Below, piece by piece: positions 7,331 to 14,821 of a stretch of DNA of 19,322 bases. The DNA comes from JANSWO01 sp964351875 (GTDB taxonomy: Bacteria; Pseudomonadota; Gammaproteobacteria; Pseudomonadales; Azotimanducaceae), in the NCBI GenBank assembly GCA_964351875.1, contig CAYGQC010000064.1:1-19322 (forward strand), read 5' to 3'. The translations under genes were made by a program, and so were the position numbers. Each line of letters starts with the position of its first letter. Within the stretch, counting starts at the first letter, position 1. A model generated the notes under the pieces. The model was given only the letters and a program-made list of their open reading frames with translations. It was not told the origin of the DNA and made no database searches.

Positions 7331-9595
7331 ATGAACCGCATGAAATGGCTGCTTGCGGCCGCTGTAGCGGCTGGCGGCTCGGCGGCTAGCGCCCAGGAAG
7401 AAGAAGCCGCTCAGATTTACATACCGCCGCCGAACGTTGTGGAAGAGGTAGTTGTACTTGGACGCTACATTCCCGATGAAAAGCGCACCACTTCCGAGAT
7501 TTCCAACGTGCTGGACGAGGAAGCGTTGCGTCTGCTTGCCGACAGTAGCGTTGGTGACGCCCTCTCGCGAGTGACTGGCCTCAGCCTCGTTGGCGGTAAG
7601 TACGTCTACGTTCGAGGTCTTGGCGAACGGTACTCGTCGACATTGCTGGACGGATCGAGAATCTCCTCACCGGTTCCCTTTCAGAAGACGGTTCCGCTCG
7701 ACATCGTGCCCAAGAGCATTGTCAGCAATCTGTTGGTTCAGAAAACGTACTCCGCTCAGTACCCCGGTGACTTTTCTGGGGGCCTCGTGGACATCCGAAC
7801 GCGTGCAACACCAGATGAAAACTATTTCAATATCAGTGCCAGCGTTCAGGGCAATTCGGAAACTACTGGCGGTGATGGTCTTAGCTATCGCGGCGGAGAT
7901 CAGGACAACTGGGGCTACGATGACGGTACCCGGAATATACCTCGCAACATCTCGGGCCTGACCAGTGAAGAGTTTTCCGACATCGACTTCCCCGATGATC
8001 GTGCGCTGGGTGCGAGCTTTTTCAATCGGTGGGATATCCAGCAGAAAGAGCTGAAACCAAATCTCGGCGGTGATGCTGAGCTTGGGCTGCGTTTCGACTT
8101 CGACAACGACATGTCGCTGGGGATACTCGCTGCTGGAAAATACTCCAATGACTACAATCAGCGGGATAAAGAGTTTGCTCGCTATGAGTTCACCGGCGTC
8201 AACGGTGGTAGCAACCAGACGGTCGATTACGATCAGAACACGACTCGACAGACGGTAAGCGCCAGCACGTTCTTTAACATTGGCCTCGATCTCAACAGCG
8301 ACAACTCCATTAGCGCAAGCTACGTTGTGCTTCGTCAGAGCGACGACGAGACGCAGCAATTCAAGGGCGTATCGTCCGAGGATGATGTCAANNNNNNNNN
8401 NNNNNNNNNNNNNNNNNNNNNNNNNNNNNNNNNNNNNNNNNNNNNNNNNNNNNNNNNNNNNNNNNNNNNNNNNNNNNNNNNNNNNNNNNNNGCTGGATAC
8501 CTGACGGTTCGCGATTTCTCGGCCACGGCGGCCAATGCGTCAGGTATTTTCCCGTTCGCGAGCTCAGGCGAAGAAACCTCGGCCTACTACGTTGCATTTG
8601 ATGCACAGGTAACGCCGCGTATCCGTATTCAGGCGGGTGTGCGCCAGGAAGATACAACCTTGTTCGCAGATGCCTGGGGCGGCAACATCGAGCCGGGTAC
8701 CATCAACGATGTCAGCCGGGATTTTAAAGATACGCTGCCTTCGGCCTCGGTGACGTTCGAGTTTGTCAACGACATGCAGCTTCGTCTCGCCTATTCGGAA
8801 ACGGTTAACCGGCCCAGTTTGCTCGAGATTACCGGTACGACCCTGCGCAACCCGGAAGATTCGAACCTCTATCGGGGTAACGTCTTCCTCGAGCCAGCCG
8901 ACCTCACCAATTACGATCTTCGCTGGGAGTACTACTTCGGTGATGCCGACAGTGTATCGGTAGGTGTCTTCCAGAAAGAGTTTGATAACCCGATCGAGAT
9001 CGGCAAGGTTCAGGCGCAGAACGACATCTTTACCTGGTTCAATGCAGACGAAGCTGAGCTAAAGGGGATTGAAGTTGAGCTCCGAAAAGATCTCTACCTT
9101 GGGGATTGGCTTGGAGCCAACGACGCCTGGAACTACTTTACGCTCAATGTGAATGTTTCATTGCTTGAATCGGAAGTGACGCTGCTCGGTAGTGGCGAGA
9201 CCGCATCGAACGTTCCCCTGACCGGTGGCAGACAGATTGCCCGGCTGTTCAGTAACCAGCGCGAGCTGACAGGGCAGTCCGACATCCTTGCGAATCTCAT
9301 TCTGAGCTATAGCAACTACGATCTCGGGCTTGATGGCTCGCTCGCCTACAACTACACGGGTGATCGGATCGTGTTGGTGGGCGCGGAGAACTCACCCGAT
9401 ATCGTCGAGCAGGCGCGGGGCAAAATGGATTTGCTGTTGAAATACATGTTGCCGGTGTTCGGCCGTGATATGGAAGTCGAGTTCAAAGTGCAGAATCTGC
9501 TGGATGATGAGGTTGAGTGGCTGCAGGGTGGACGTTTGTATGAGCGCTACAAGCCCGGTATCTCTTACAGCCTGGGCGTCAGTATGGAGTTCTAG
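7331..9595 (+). CDS. TonB-dependent outer-membrane receptor, interrupted by an assembly gap
   Basis: This is an outer-membrane active-transport barrel. It shows a signal peptide ending ASA-QEEE (cleavage after about residue 21), a TonB-box-like VEEVVVLG (37-44) and a plug domain (about 50-160) with YVYVRGLGERYSS and the SGGLVDIRTR segment. Long alternating barrel strands end in a terminal Phe (VSMEF), the usual assembly signal. Downstream of the gap are ETSAYYVAFD, NRPSLLE and VQNLLDDEVEW, all typical barrel segments. One hundred N at 8392-8491 replace part of the barrel. As drawn the frame happens to stay open, giving 754 codons, shorter than the 850 or more usual for this type, so real sequence is probably missing. 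It follows the repeat lipoprotein, its likely functional partner. Substrate unknown. Confidence 0.9.
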   Translation: MNRMKWLLAAAVAAGGSAASAQEEEAAQIYIPPPNVVEEVVVLGRYIPDEKRTTSEISNVLDEEALRLLADSSVGDALSRVTGLSLVGGKYVYVRGLGERYSSTLLDGSRISSPVPFQKTVPLDIVPKSIVSNLLVQKTYSAQYPGDFSGGLVDIRTRATPDENYFNISASVQGNSETTGGDGLSYRGGDQDNWGYDDGTRNIPRNISGLTSEEFSDIDFPDDRALGASFFNRWDIQQKELKPNLGGDAELGLRFDFDNDMSLGILAAGKYSNDYNQRDKEFARYEFTGVNGGSNQTVDYDQNTTRQTVSASTFFNIGLDLNSDNSISASYVVLRQSDDETQQFKGVSSEDDVXXXXXXXXXXXXXXXXXXXXXXXXXXXXXXXXXXAGYLTVRDFSATAANASGIFPFASSGEETSAYYVAFDAQVTPRIRIQAGVRQEDTTLFADAWGGNIEPGTINDVSRDFKDTLPSASVTFEFVNDMQLRLAYSETVNRPSLLEITGTTLRNPEDSNLYRGNVFLEPADLTNYDLRWEYYFGDADSVSVGVFQKEFDNPIEIGKVQAQNDIFTWFNADEAELKGIEVELRKDLYLGDWLGANDAWNYFTLNVNVSLLESEVTLLGSGETASNVPLTGGRQIARLFSNQRELTGQSDILANLILSYSNYDLGLDGSLAYNYTGDRIVLVGAENSPDIVEQARGKMDLLLKYMLPVFGRDMEVEFKVQNLLDDEVEWLQGGRLYERYKPGISYSLGVSMEF
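8392..8491. other. Assembly gap of 100 N inside the receptor gene
   Basis: Exactly 100 N, a common placeholder for a gap of unknown length. The flanks (ending GATGATGTCAA, resuming GCTGGATACC) show no overlap, so true sequence is missing. Confidence 0.95.
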
Positions 9596-9608
9596 GGGCG
9601 TCGGATTG

Positions 9609-9637
9609 ACTAAAAGCAAGCGATGCTTGCGATTAGT
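9609..9637. terminator. Hairpin after the receptor gene
   Basis: ACTAA-AA-GCAAGC-GAT-GCTTGC-GA-TTAGT forms an 11-bp stem with a 2-nt internal loop and a 3-nt apical loop, 14 bp past the receptor stop. It has no T-run on either strand. A transcript-end or stabilising hairpin is plausible, and it could instead belong to the repeats beside it. Confidence 0.4.
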
Positions 9638-9663
9638 TGGCGCTGACCACTGGTCGAGCCATC

Positions 9664-9755
9664 CGTTGGGAGATTGCTTCGTCGCTTCGCTCCTCGCAAA
9701 GACGGGTAGGTACGCTCCTCGCAAAGATGGAGGATTGGCTCCTCGAAAAGACGAC
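9664..9755 (-). repeat. Dispersed GC-rich repeat with three tandem ~25-bp tails
   Basis: Read on the minus strand this contains TTTGCGAGGAGCGAAGCGAC followed by GAAGCAATCTCCCA, a widespread type of dispersed intergenic repeat in bacteria (recognised from memory). The unit GCTCCTCGCAAAGAYGG recurs on the plus strand at 9689-9705, 9714-9730 and, degenerate, at 9738-9753, giving 24-25-bp steps. Non-coding; it runs up to the second assembly gap. Confidence 0.7.
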
Positions 9756-9769
9756 TAAAACCTGTCTTC

Positions 9770-9869
9770 NNNNNNNNNNNNNNNNNNNNNNNNNNNNNNN
9801 NNNNNNNNNNNNNNNNNNNNNNNNNNNNNNNNNNNNNNNNNNNNNNNNNNNNNNNNNNNNNNNNNNNNN
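9770..9869. other. Second assembly gap of 100 N, flanked by an 11-bp direct repeat
   Basis: Exactly 100 N. The 11-mer AACCTGTCTTC ends at the left edge (9759-9769) and begins the right edge (9870-9880). The contigs may overlap here with nothing missing, or the gap may lie in the repeat itself. Confidence 0.95.
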
Positions 9870-9876
9870 AACCTGT

Positions 9877-9925
9877 CTTCGCGAGCGAATTGATTGCGTA
9901 GCAATCGATGATGCGCGGCGATCTA
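9877..9925 (+). repeat. Dispersed hairpin repeat copy
   Basis: GTCTTCGCGAG is followed by a GATTGC-GTA-GCAATC hairpin (9892-9906) and then GCGCGGCGATCT. It shares its layout with the copy at the right window end (CGTCATCGCGAG plus a CGTTGC-GAA-GCAACG hairpin). It lies between the receptor and the convergent RND gene. Confidence 0.6.
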
Positions 9926-9949
9926 CCAATGCACCGATAACACGCTCGA

Positions 9950-12900
9950 TCAGCCAGCTTCCGCAAGCTGGCTTTCGAGCTTCTGTTCGATCTCTTTTGG
10001 CGAGCCGGTACGGCCTGCTATCAGGCTGTACAGTACGGGCACCACAATTAGCGTGAAGAGCGAACCGGCAAGTACACCGGCGAAGACCACGACGCCGAGG
10101 ACGTTACGACTCTCAGCTCCGGCGCCCACGGCTAACATTAAGGGCAGCGCGCCCGCAACGGTAGAGATTGTGGTCATGAGTACCGGCCGTAAGCGAATCA
10201 CCGCACCTTCGATAATAGCTTCACCGATCTCCCGGCCAGCGTCGCGGAGCTGGTTGATGAATTCGATGACGAGCACACCGTTTTTGGTGGCAATGCCGAT
10301 AAGCATCAGCAATCCAATCTGGCTATAGATATTGAGTGATGAGCCGTTCAACCACAGTCCAACGAGTGCGCCAGCGATCGCCAGAGGCACCGTTAGCATG
10401 ATGACAACCGGTTGCAGAAAACTCTCGAACTGGGCGGCCAGAACCAGGAACACGATCAGCAGAGCCAGGCCGAGTGTAAACAGCATCGAGTTCGTCGACT
10501 CTTTGTATTCGAGTGATTCGCCTTTGTAGTCAATCTGCGCGGCTTCAGGCAACAGGTCAGTGACGGCAGTCTCAAGAACCGTGAGAGCGTCACCAAGGCT
10601 GTAGCCTGGATTGAGCGATGCGGAGATCGTGATCGCACGTAAGCGGTTGTATCGGTTCAGCGTGCCTGGCCCAGCAGTTTCAACCGTGCTGATGAGGTTG
10701 GCGAGGGGAATCAACTCGCCGGATGCGTCCGAACGGACGAAAATGTTTGCAAGGTCCTGAGCGGACGCACGCTGGTCAGCCTTCGCCTGCACGATCACGT
10801 CGTATTCCTCGCCGTCCTGTACGTAGGTAGTCACCCTTTGCTCGCTCATCATGGCCGCAAGGGTTTTGCCGACGCTTTGCACGGATACGCCGAGTGCAGC
10901 GGCGCGCTCCCGGTCAATCGATACCATCAGTTGGGGCTGAGTTTCTTTCAGATCGGAGTCGAGCCTCGAGAAGCCGGGCCAGGCCTCGGCGCGTTCGACG
11001 ATGATGTCGCGCCAGTCTGCGAGCTGTTCGTAGTTTGTACCGCCAATCACAAACTGGACCGGAAGGTCGCCACCACCTCCAGACAAGCCTGAGCGAGCGA
11101 AGGCGAATGCGCGAACACTCGGTACTTGCTGCCACTGTCCTGTCAGTTGCTGGGCAACGGTGCTTGATGCGACGGAACGCTCCTGCCAGGGACTCATCGT
11201 GATGAAAACGATTCCTGTATTCGGGCTAGTCGACCCGAAGCTTGGAACTCGGGTGAGCAGGCGTTTCACGGAGCCGTCTTCCAGATAGGGCAGGACAGCC
11301 TCTTCGAGTTCCGTCATGGACCCGCGCATACGCTCAATAGACGTGCCTTCCGCCGCGATCACGCGAGCGAAGATCATTCCCTGATCTTCGTTTGGCGAAT
11401 ACTCCCTCGGGATTTCGCTGGCGAGCCAGAATGCGCCGGCGACGATGCCGGTGGTCAGCAACAAAACGACCGCGCGAAAGCGTATGGCGAGACCGAGCAT
11501 GCTTCGGTAGCCGCCCTCTAACCTGTTGAATGCTCGATCCAGAAATTTTGAGAAGCCGCCTTGCGCGTCGCTGCTCTTGAGAATCTTGGAGCAAAGCATC
11601 GGCGTGAGGGACAGAGCCAATACTGACGAGAAGATGACAGCCGCGCTGATCGCGACAGCGAGCTCGCGGAAGATGACGCCCGTGTTGTCGGTTAAGAACA
11701 TGATCGGTGTAAAGACAGCGACGATCACCGCGGTAGTCGCGATCACGGCAAAGTGCACCTGGCGGGCGCCGCGATACGCGGCGAGCAGTGGCGGCTCGCC
11801 TTTCTCGATACGTCGGTGGGTGTTCTCCAGTACAACGATCGCGTCGTCCACGACGAGGCCAATCGATAGCACTAAGGCGAGCAAGGTGATCAGATTCACC
11901 GAGAAGTCGAATGCGGCGAGGGCGATGAATGCTGCTGTCAGACAGACCGGAATCGTGATCGCAGGAATGATCATCGTTCGCAGGGTGCCGAGGAACGCGA
12001 GGATCACTAGTGACACCAGCGCAATGGTGATGGCGATCGTCTGATAGACCGAGTCGATAGCCTCTCGAATGAAGATCGAATCGTCCGAGCTCGCGATGAA
12101 TTGCATGTGCTCTGGCAGGGTCTCATTCACGCGGTCGATCTCCGCCTTCACGGACTCGAGCGTTTCGAGCGTGTTCGCGGTGGATTGTTTCGATATAGCG
12201 ATGCCGACGGTTGTGCGTTGATTTACCCGGAAGGCCTCGCGCGTGTTGGCTGGCGCGACTTCTATCTCGGCGACTTCGGCAAGCCGTACCGGGTAGCCGT
12301 CTTCGCCTCGGCTGACCACCAAAGCGCGGAAGTCGTCAGCGCTGTCGTAACTGCGCGCAAGACGGACTCGAAACTCGGTATTCGCAGACTCAATACGGCC
12401 CGCGGGGAGTTCGAGATTTTCCCGGCGCAATGCGTTCTCTACGTCGACGACGGTTAGCCCTCGCGCAGCCAGTGCCAGCCGGTCGAGCCAGATGCGCATC
12501 GACGCTCGGCCATTACTGGACACCGTCGCGCTGGAGACGCCGGGAATGACTGAGAATCGATCAACGATGTAGCGCCGCGCATAGTCGTCCAGAGCCATCA
12601 TGTCGAACTCGTCACTGGACAGAGATATGTACATGACCGGCCTGGCGTCCGAATCCTGTTTGGCAACAACCGGAGGCTCGACGTCGTCCGGCAGGAAGCC
12701 GACGATGCGTGAGACGCGGTCCCGCACGTCATTGGCCGCCTGATCGATATCGCGCCAGAGTTCGAACTCGATGTTGATTCGTGAGACTTCATCACGCGAC
12801 GACGAGCGTATGTTCTTGATTCCCTCGATGCCGCTGACTTGATCTTCGACGGGTTGGGTAATGCGCGTTTCGATCACATCGGCCGATGCACCCACGTAGG

Positions 12901-13048
12901 TCGTGGACACTGAGACGATGGGTGGGCTGATGTCCGGGTACTCCCGTACCGGCAACGTGTTGTAGGCCAGGATTCCGAATGCAACCAGTAACAGCGAGAG
13001 AACCGCGGCGAAAACCGGCCGCTTCACGGAGGTGTCAGATAGCCACAT
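9950..13048 (-). CDS. RND-family efflux pump inner-membrane transporter (HAE1 type)
   Basis: This 1032-aa proton-driven transporter is the inner-membrane component of a tripartite efflux pump. It has the full RND layout: a first membrane helix at about 12-30, a periplasmic porter region, and the membrane block with the proton-relay pair Asp401-Asp402 in SIGLVVDDAIVVLEN. A second periplasmic half follows, then the TM10 Lys in LIGIATKNGVLVIEF. The N-terminal KRPVFAAVLSLLLVAFG and YPDISPPIVSVSTTYVGAS are characteristic of hydrophobic/amphiphilic exporters, as opposed to heavy-metal pumps. The length is close to that of AcrB. The start codon lies 1 bp after the adaptor's TGA, so the two are tightly co-translated. 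No outer-membrane channel gene is in the window. Substrates cannot be deduced. Confidence 0.95.
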   Translation of the reverse strand: MWLSDTSVKRPVFAAVLSLLLVAFGILAYNTLPVREYPDISPPIVSVSTTYVGASADVIETRITQPVEDQVSGIEGIKNIRSSSRDEVSRINIEFELWRDIDQAANDVRDRVSRIVGFLPDDVEPPVVAKQDSDARPVMYISLSSDEFDMMALDDYARRYIVDRFSVIPGVSSATVSSNGRASMRIWLDRLALAARGLTVVDVENALRRENLELPAGRIESANTEFRVRLARSYDSADDFRALVVSRGEDGYPVRLAEVAEIEVAPANTREAFRVNQRTTVGIAISKQSTANTLETLESVKAEIDRVNETLPEHMQFIASSDDSIFIREAIDSVYQTIAITIALVSLVILAFLGTLRTMIIPAITIPVCLTAAFIALAAFDFSVNLITLLALVLSIGLVVDDAIVVLENTHRRIEKGEPPLLAAYRGARQVHFAVIATTAVIVAVFTPIMFLTDNTGVIFRELAVAISAAVIFSSVLALSLTPMLCSKILKSSDAQGGFSKFLDRAFNRLEGGYRSMLGLAIRFRAVVLLLTTGIVAGAFWLASEIPREYSPNEDQGMIFARVIAAEGTSIERMRGSMTELEEAVLPYLEDGSVKRLLTRVPSFGSTSPNTGIVFITMSPWQERSVASSTVAQQLTGQWQQVPSVRAFAFARSGLSGGGGDLPVQFVIGGTNYEQLADWRDIIVERAEAWPGFSRLDSDLKETQPQLMVSIDRERAAALGVSVQSVGKTLAAMMSEQRVTTYVQDGEEYDVIVQAKADQRASAQDLANIFVRSDASGELIPLANLISTVETAGPGTLNRYNRLRAITISASLNPGYSLGDALTVLETAVTDLLPEAAQIDYKGESLEYKESTNSMLFTLGLALLIVFLVLAAQFESFLQPVVIMLTVPLAIAGALVGLWLNGSSLNIYSQIGLLMLIGIATKNGVLVIEFINQLRDAGREIGEAIIEGAVIRLRPVLMTTISTVAGALPLMLAVGAGAESRNVLGVVVFAGVLAGSLFTLIVVPVLYSLIAGRTGSPKEIEQKLESQLAEAG

Positions 13049-13049
13049 C

Positions 13050-14240
13050 TCAGCTTGCCTCGCTTGTGTTGCCCGGTAGGCGTGATTGCGGCTGATTGCG
13101 AAGGCTGGCGAGGTTTGCCTCGCCAGTTGCGAGTTCCGTTACGGGAGCACCGTCGCGTACCTTGATGGTGCCCTCGATGATAACTCGCTCGCCCAGGCTC
13201 AGGCCGCTTAGTATCTCGGCGTAGCCATCGCTGCGAGTGCCGATGACAACAGGCCTCATGACTGCGGTTTGCTGTCCCGCATCGTTGTCACTGACGATAT
13301 ACACAAAAGCTCGGCCTGACCGTTGCACAACCGCAGTTTCGCTCACGGCCAGGGCGGTGCGTGGCCGGGTACTGAGGGCGACGGTAAGAAGCATGCCGGG
13401 TTTCAGGCGATGTTCGGTGTTGTCGATCATGGCTCTGGCTCGAGCGGTTCGGGTCGTCGGATCTACGCGCGTGTCGATGCCTGCGATAGTCGCGATAAAC
13501 GTCTCATCCGAATACGCACTGCTATAGGCTCGGAGGTTCAATCCGACTTTCAATTGAGCGAGATAGACTTCTGGTATCGCGAAATCGAGCTTTATGAGGG
13601 ATATGTCGTCCAGTGTTGCGATCGCGGTGCCGGGGGTAATCAGCGTACCCTCGCTGACCTGGCGGAAACCCAGAGAGCCTTTGAATGGGGCCCTTATCAG
13701 CCGGTCGTCCAGTCGGGCGATGACAGAGTTGTAGCGAGCGCGAGCGGCGTTGGCTCGGGCTTTTGCTTCGTCAACCTGCGAAAGCGGGATGGTCCGCTGC
13801 TCATATAGGTTGTTGAGTCGTTCGAGCTGGGTTTCGGCGTCGGTTCTATTGGCCAGTGCCTCATTGAGCAGAGCGGTCTCTTCGGCGTTGGTGAGCTCAA
13901 CGAGCACATCGCCGGCGGCGACGAGTTGGCCGTCTTCGAAGCGGACCTTGCTGACGGTATCGGTCACTTTGGCGCTGATCGTGACCGACTCGTTGGCCTG
14001 GGTGTTGCCGATCGCATTGATAACGTCGGACAATTCCCTTGTCGTAACAGCCTCGGTTACCACGGGTGTTGGCGGCCGCTTAAAGCTCGCCGCAGGCCCC
14101 GTGCCAGCGCTTTCTCCGCCGCAGCCAAAGGCGCTGAGCAGTAAGCATAATGGCGCGATTGTTCTCAGTAGCGCTCTCCCGGGAAACAGACGCCCCGCGT
14201 GGCTGGCTTCTCGGTTCGCGGTGAGCTCGTTGATGTGCAA
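13050..14240 (-). CDS. RND efflux periplasmic adaptor, lipidated membrane-fusion protein
   Basis: This 396-aa adaptor would link the RND pump to an outer-membrane channel. It has an N-terminal export signal with a somewhat atypical lipobox (SAFGC, Cys40) and a first lipoyl half (ESVTISAKVTDTVSKVRFEDGQLVAAGDVLVEL). A coiled-coil hairpin follows at about 125-180 (rich in Ala, Arg and Asn). Then come the second lipoyl half (DDRLIRAPFKGSLGFRQVSEG), the beta-barrel and membrane-proximal domains. No ATG exists near the N-terminus. The TTG at 14240 follows an AAGGAGC ribosome site with good spacing, so I take it as the start. The operon is adaptor then pump. Upstream is a 169-bp divergent region with a large imperfect inverted repeat, a likely control point. 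Confidence 0.92.
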   Translation of the reverse strand: MHINELTANREASHAGRLFPGRALLRTIAPLCLLLSAFGCGGESAGTGPAASFKRPPTPVVTEAVTTRELSDVINAIGNTQANESVTISAKVTDTVSKVRFEDGQLVAAGDVLVELTNAEETALLNEALANRTDAETQLERLNNLYEQRTIPLSQVDEAKARANAARARYNSVIARLDDRLIRAPFKGSLGFRQVSEGTLITPGTAIATLDDISLIKLDFAIPEVYLAQLKVGLNLRAYSSAYSDETFIATIAGIDTRVDPTTRTARARAMIDNTEHRLKPGMLLTVALSTRPRTALAVSETAVVQRSGRAFVYIVSDNDAGQQTAVMRPVVIGTRSDGYAEILSGLSLGERVIIEGTIKVRDGAPVTELATGEANLASLRNQPQSRLPGNTSEAS

Positions 14241-14268
14241 GCGAATGCTCCTTCGCCATATCGGGTTG

Positions 14269-14376
14269 GTGCGAATACTCTACTCAGGGCGACTGCAAGC
14301 CCAATGGCTATTTATCAGTCCATGGGCCGGATGTCAGGCTTATGGCCGAGTAGTCGGTCGCCGAGTATTTTCGCAC
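14269..14376. promoter_or_regulatory. Imperfect inverted repeat in the pump/haem-oxygenase divergent region
   Basis: The left arm has GTGCGAATACTC then GGCGAC (14269-14280 and 14288-14293). The right arm (14358-14376) reads, on the opposite strand, GTGCGAAAATACTC then GGCGAC. The arms differ by a 2-bp insertion and a 7-bp spacer and are about 65 bp apart. The arms lie about 30 bp from each of the two divergent starts, as expected of paired operators. No regulator gene is adjacent. Confidence 0.45.
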
Positions 14377-14409
14377 GTAAAGAGTCAGTTGATCAGATGG
14401 AACAACACT

Positions 14410-14712
14410 ATGTTTTTAGCGATGAATCGATTTCGTATTGCCAAAGGCTTCGAGGCCGGTTTTGAGAAGCTCTGGCGGGAACGGGAGTCTTACCTGGATC
14501 AGGTTCCAGGGTTCAAGGCCTTCAGCCTATTAAAGGGTGAAGAGCGTGAAGATCATGTTCTCTACGCCTCTCATAGCGTTTGGGCATCCAGGAAAGAGTT
14601 CGACGATTGGACGAATTCTGAGCACTTCCGTGCGGCGCACGCGAGGGCCCATGCGCCGAAGGGTACCTACATGGGGCATCCTGAGCTTGAGCTGTTCGAA
14701 TCTGTGCTTTAG
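14410..14712 (+). CDS. IsdG/HmoA-like haem-degrading monooxygenase (ABM domain)
   Basis: This 100-aa protein has an antibiotic-biosynthesis-monooxygenase ferredoxin-like fold. The conserved catalytic residues of IsdG-type haem oxygenases are in place and at matching positions: Asn6 (MFLAMNRF), Trp67 (FDDWTNSEHF) and His77 (RAAHARAH). This supports oxidative opening of haem to release iron in the cytoplasm. The motif YLDQVPGFKAF is also typical of the family. Related ABM proteins without haem activity exist, so biochemical proof is needed. The open frame extends far upstream antisense to the adaptor, but homology begins only at this ATG. The ribosome site is weak (GATGGA, 14395-14400). It is divergent from the RND operon and convergent with the methyltransferase gene. 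Confidence 0.88.
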   Translation: MFLAMNRFRIAKGFEAGFEKLWRERESYLDQVPGFKAFSLLKGEEREDHVLYASHSVWASRKEFDDWTNSEHFRAAHARAHAPKGTYMGHPELELFESVL

Positions 14713-14821
14713 CGACCGCTCTACATTCGCCGCCAATCGACGGCCCGCCTCGTTAGTGTGTGGTCAGGAGATAGTCGGGCGGCCCGCAGGGGGAGCCTGA
14801 CTGTCGATGCGGCGGGTCTGC

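Noticed and set aside
13750..14409. Long plus-strand open frame continuing upstream of the haem monooxygenase
   Set aside because: It runs antisense through the adaptor gene and has no domain before the ATG at 14410, where family similarity begins.
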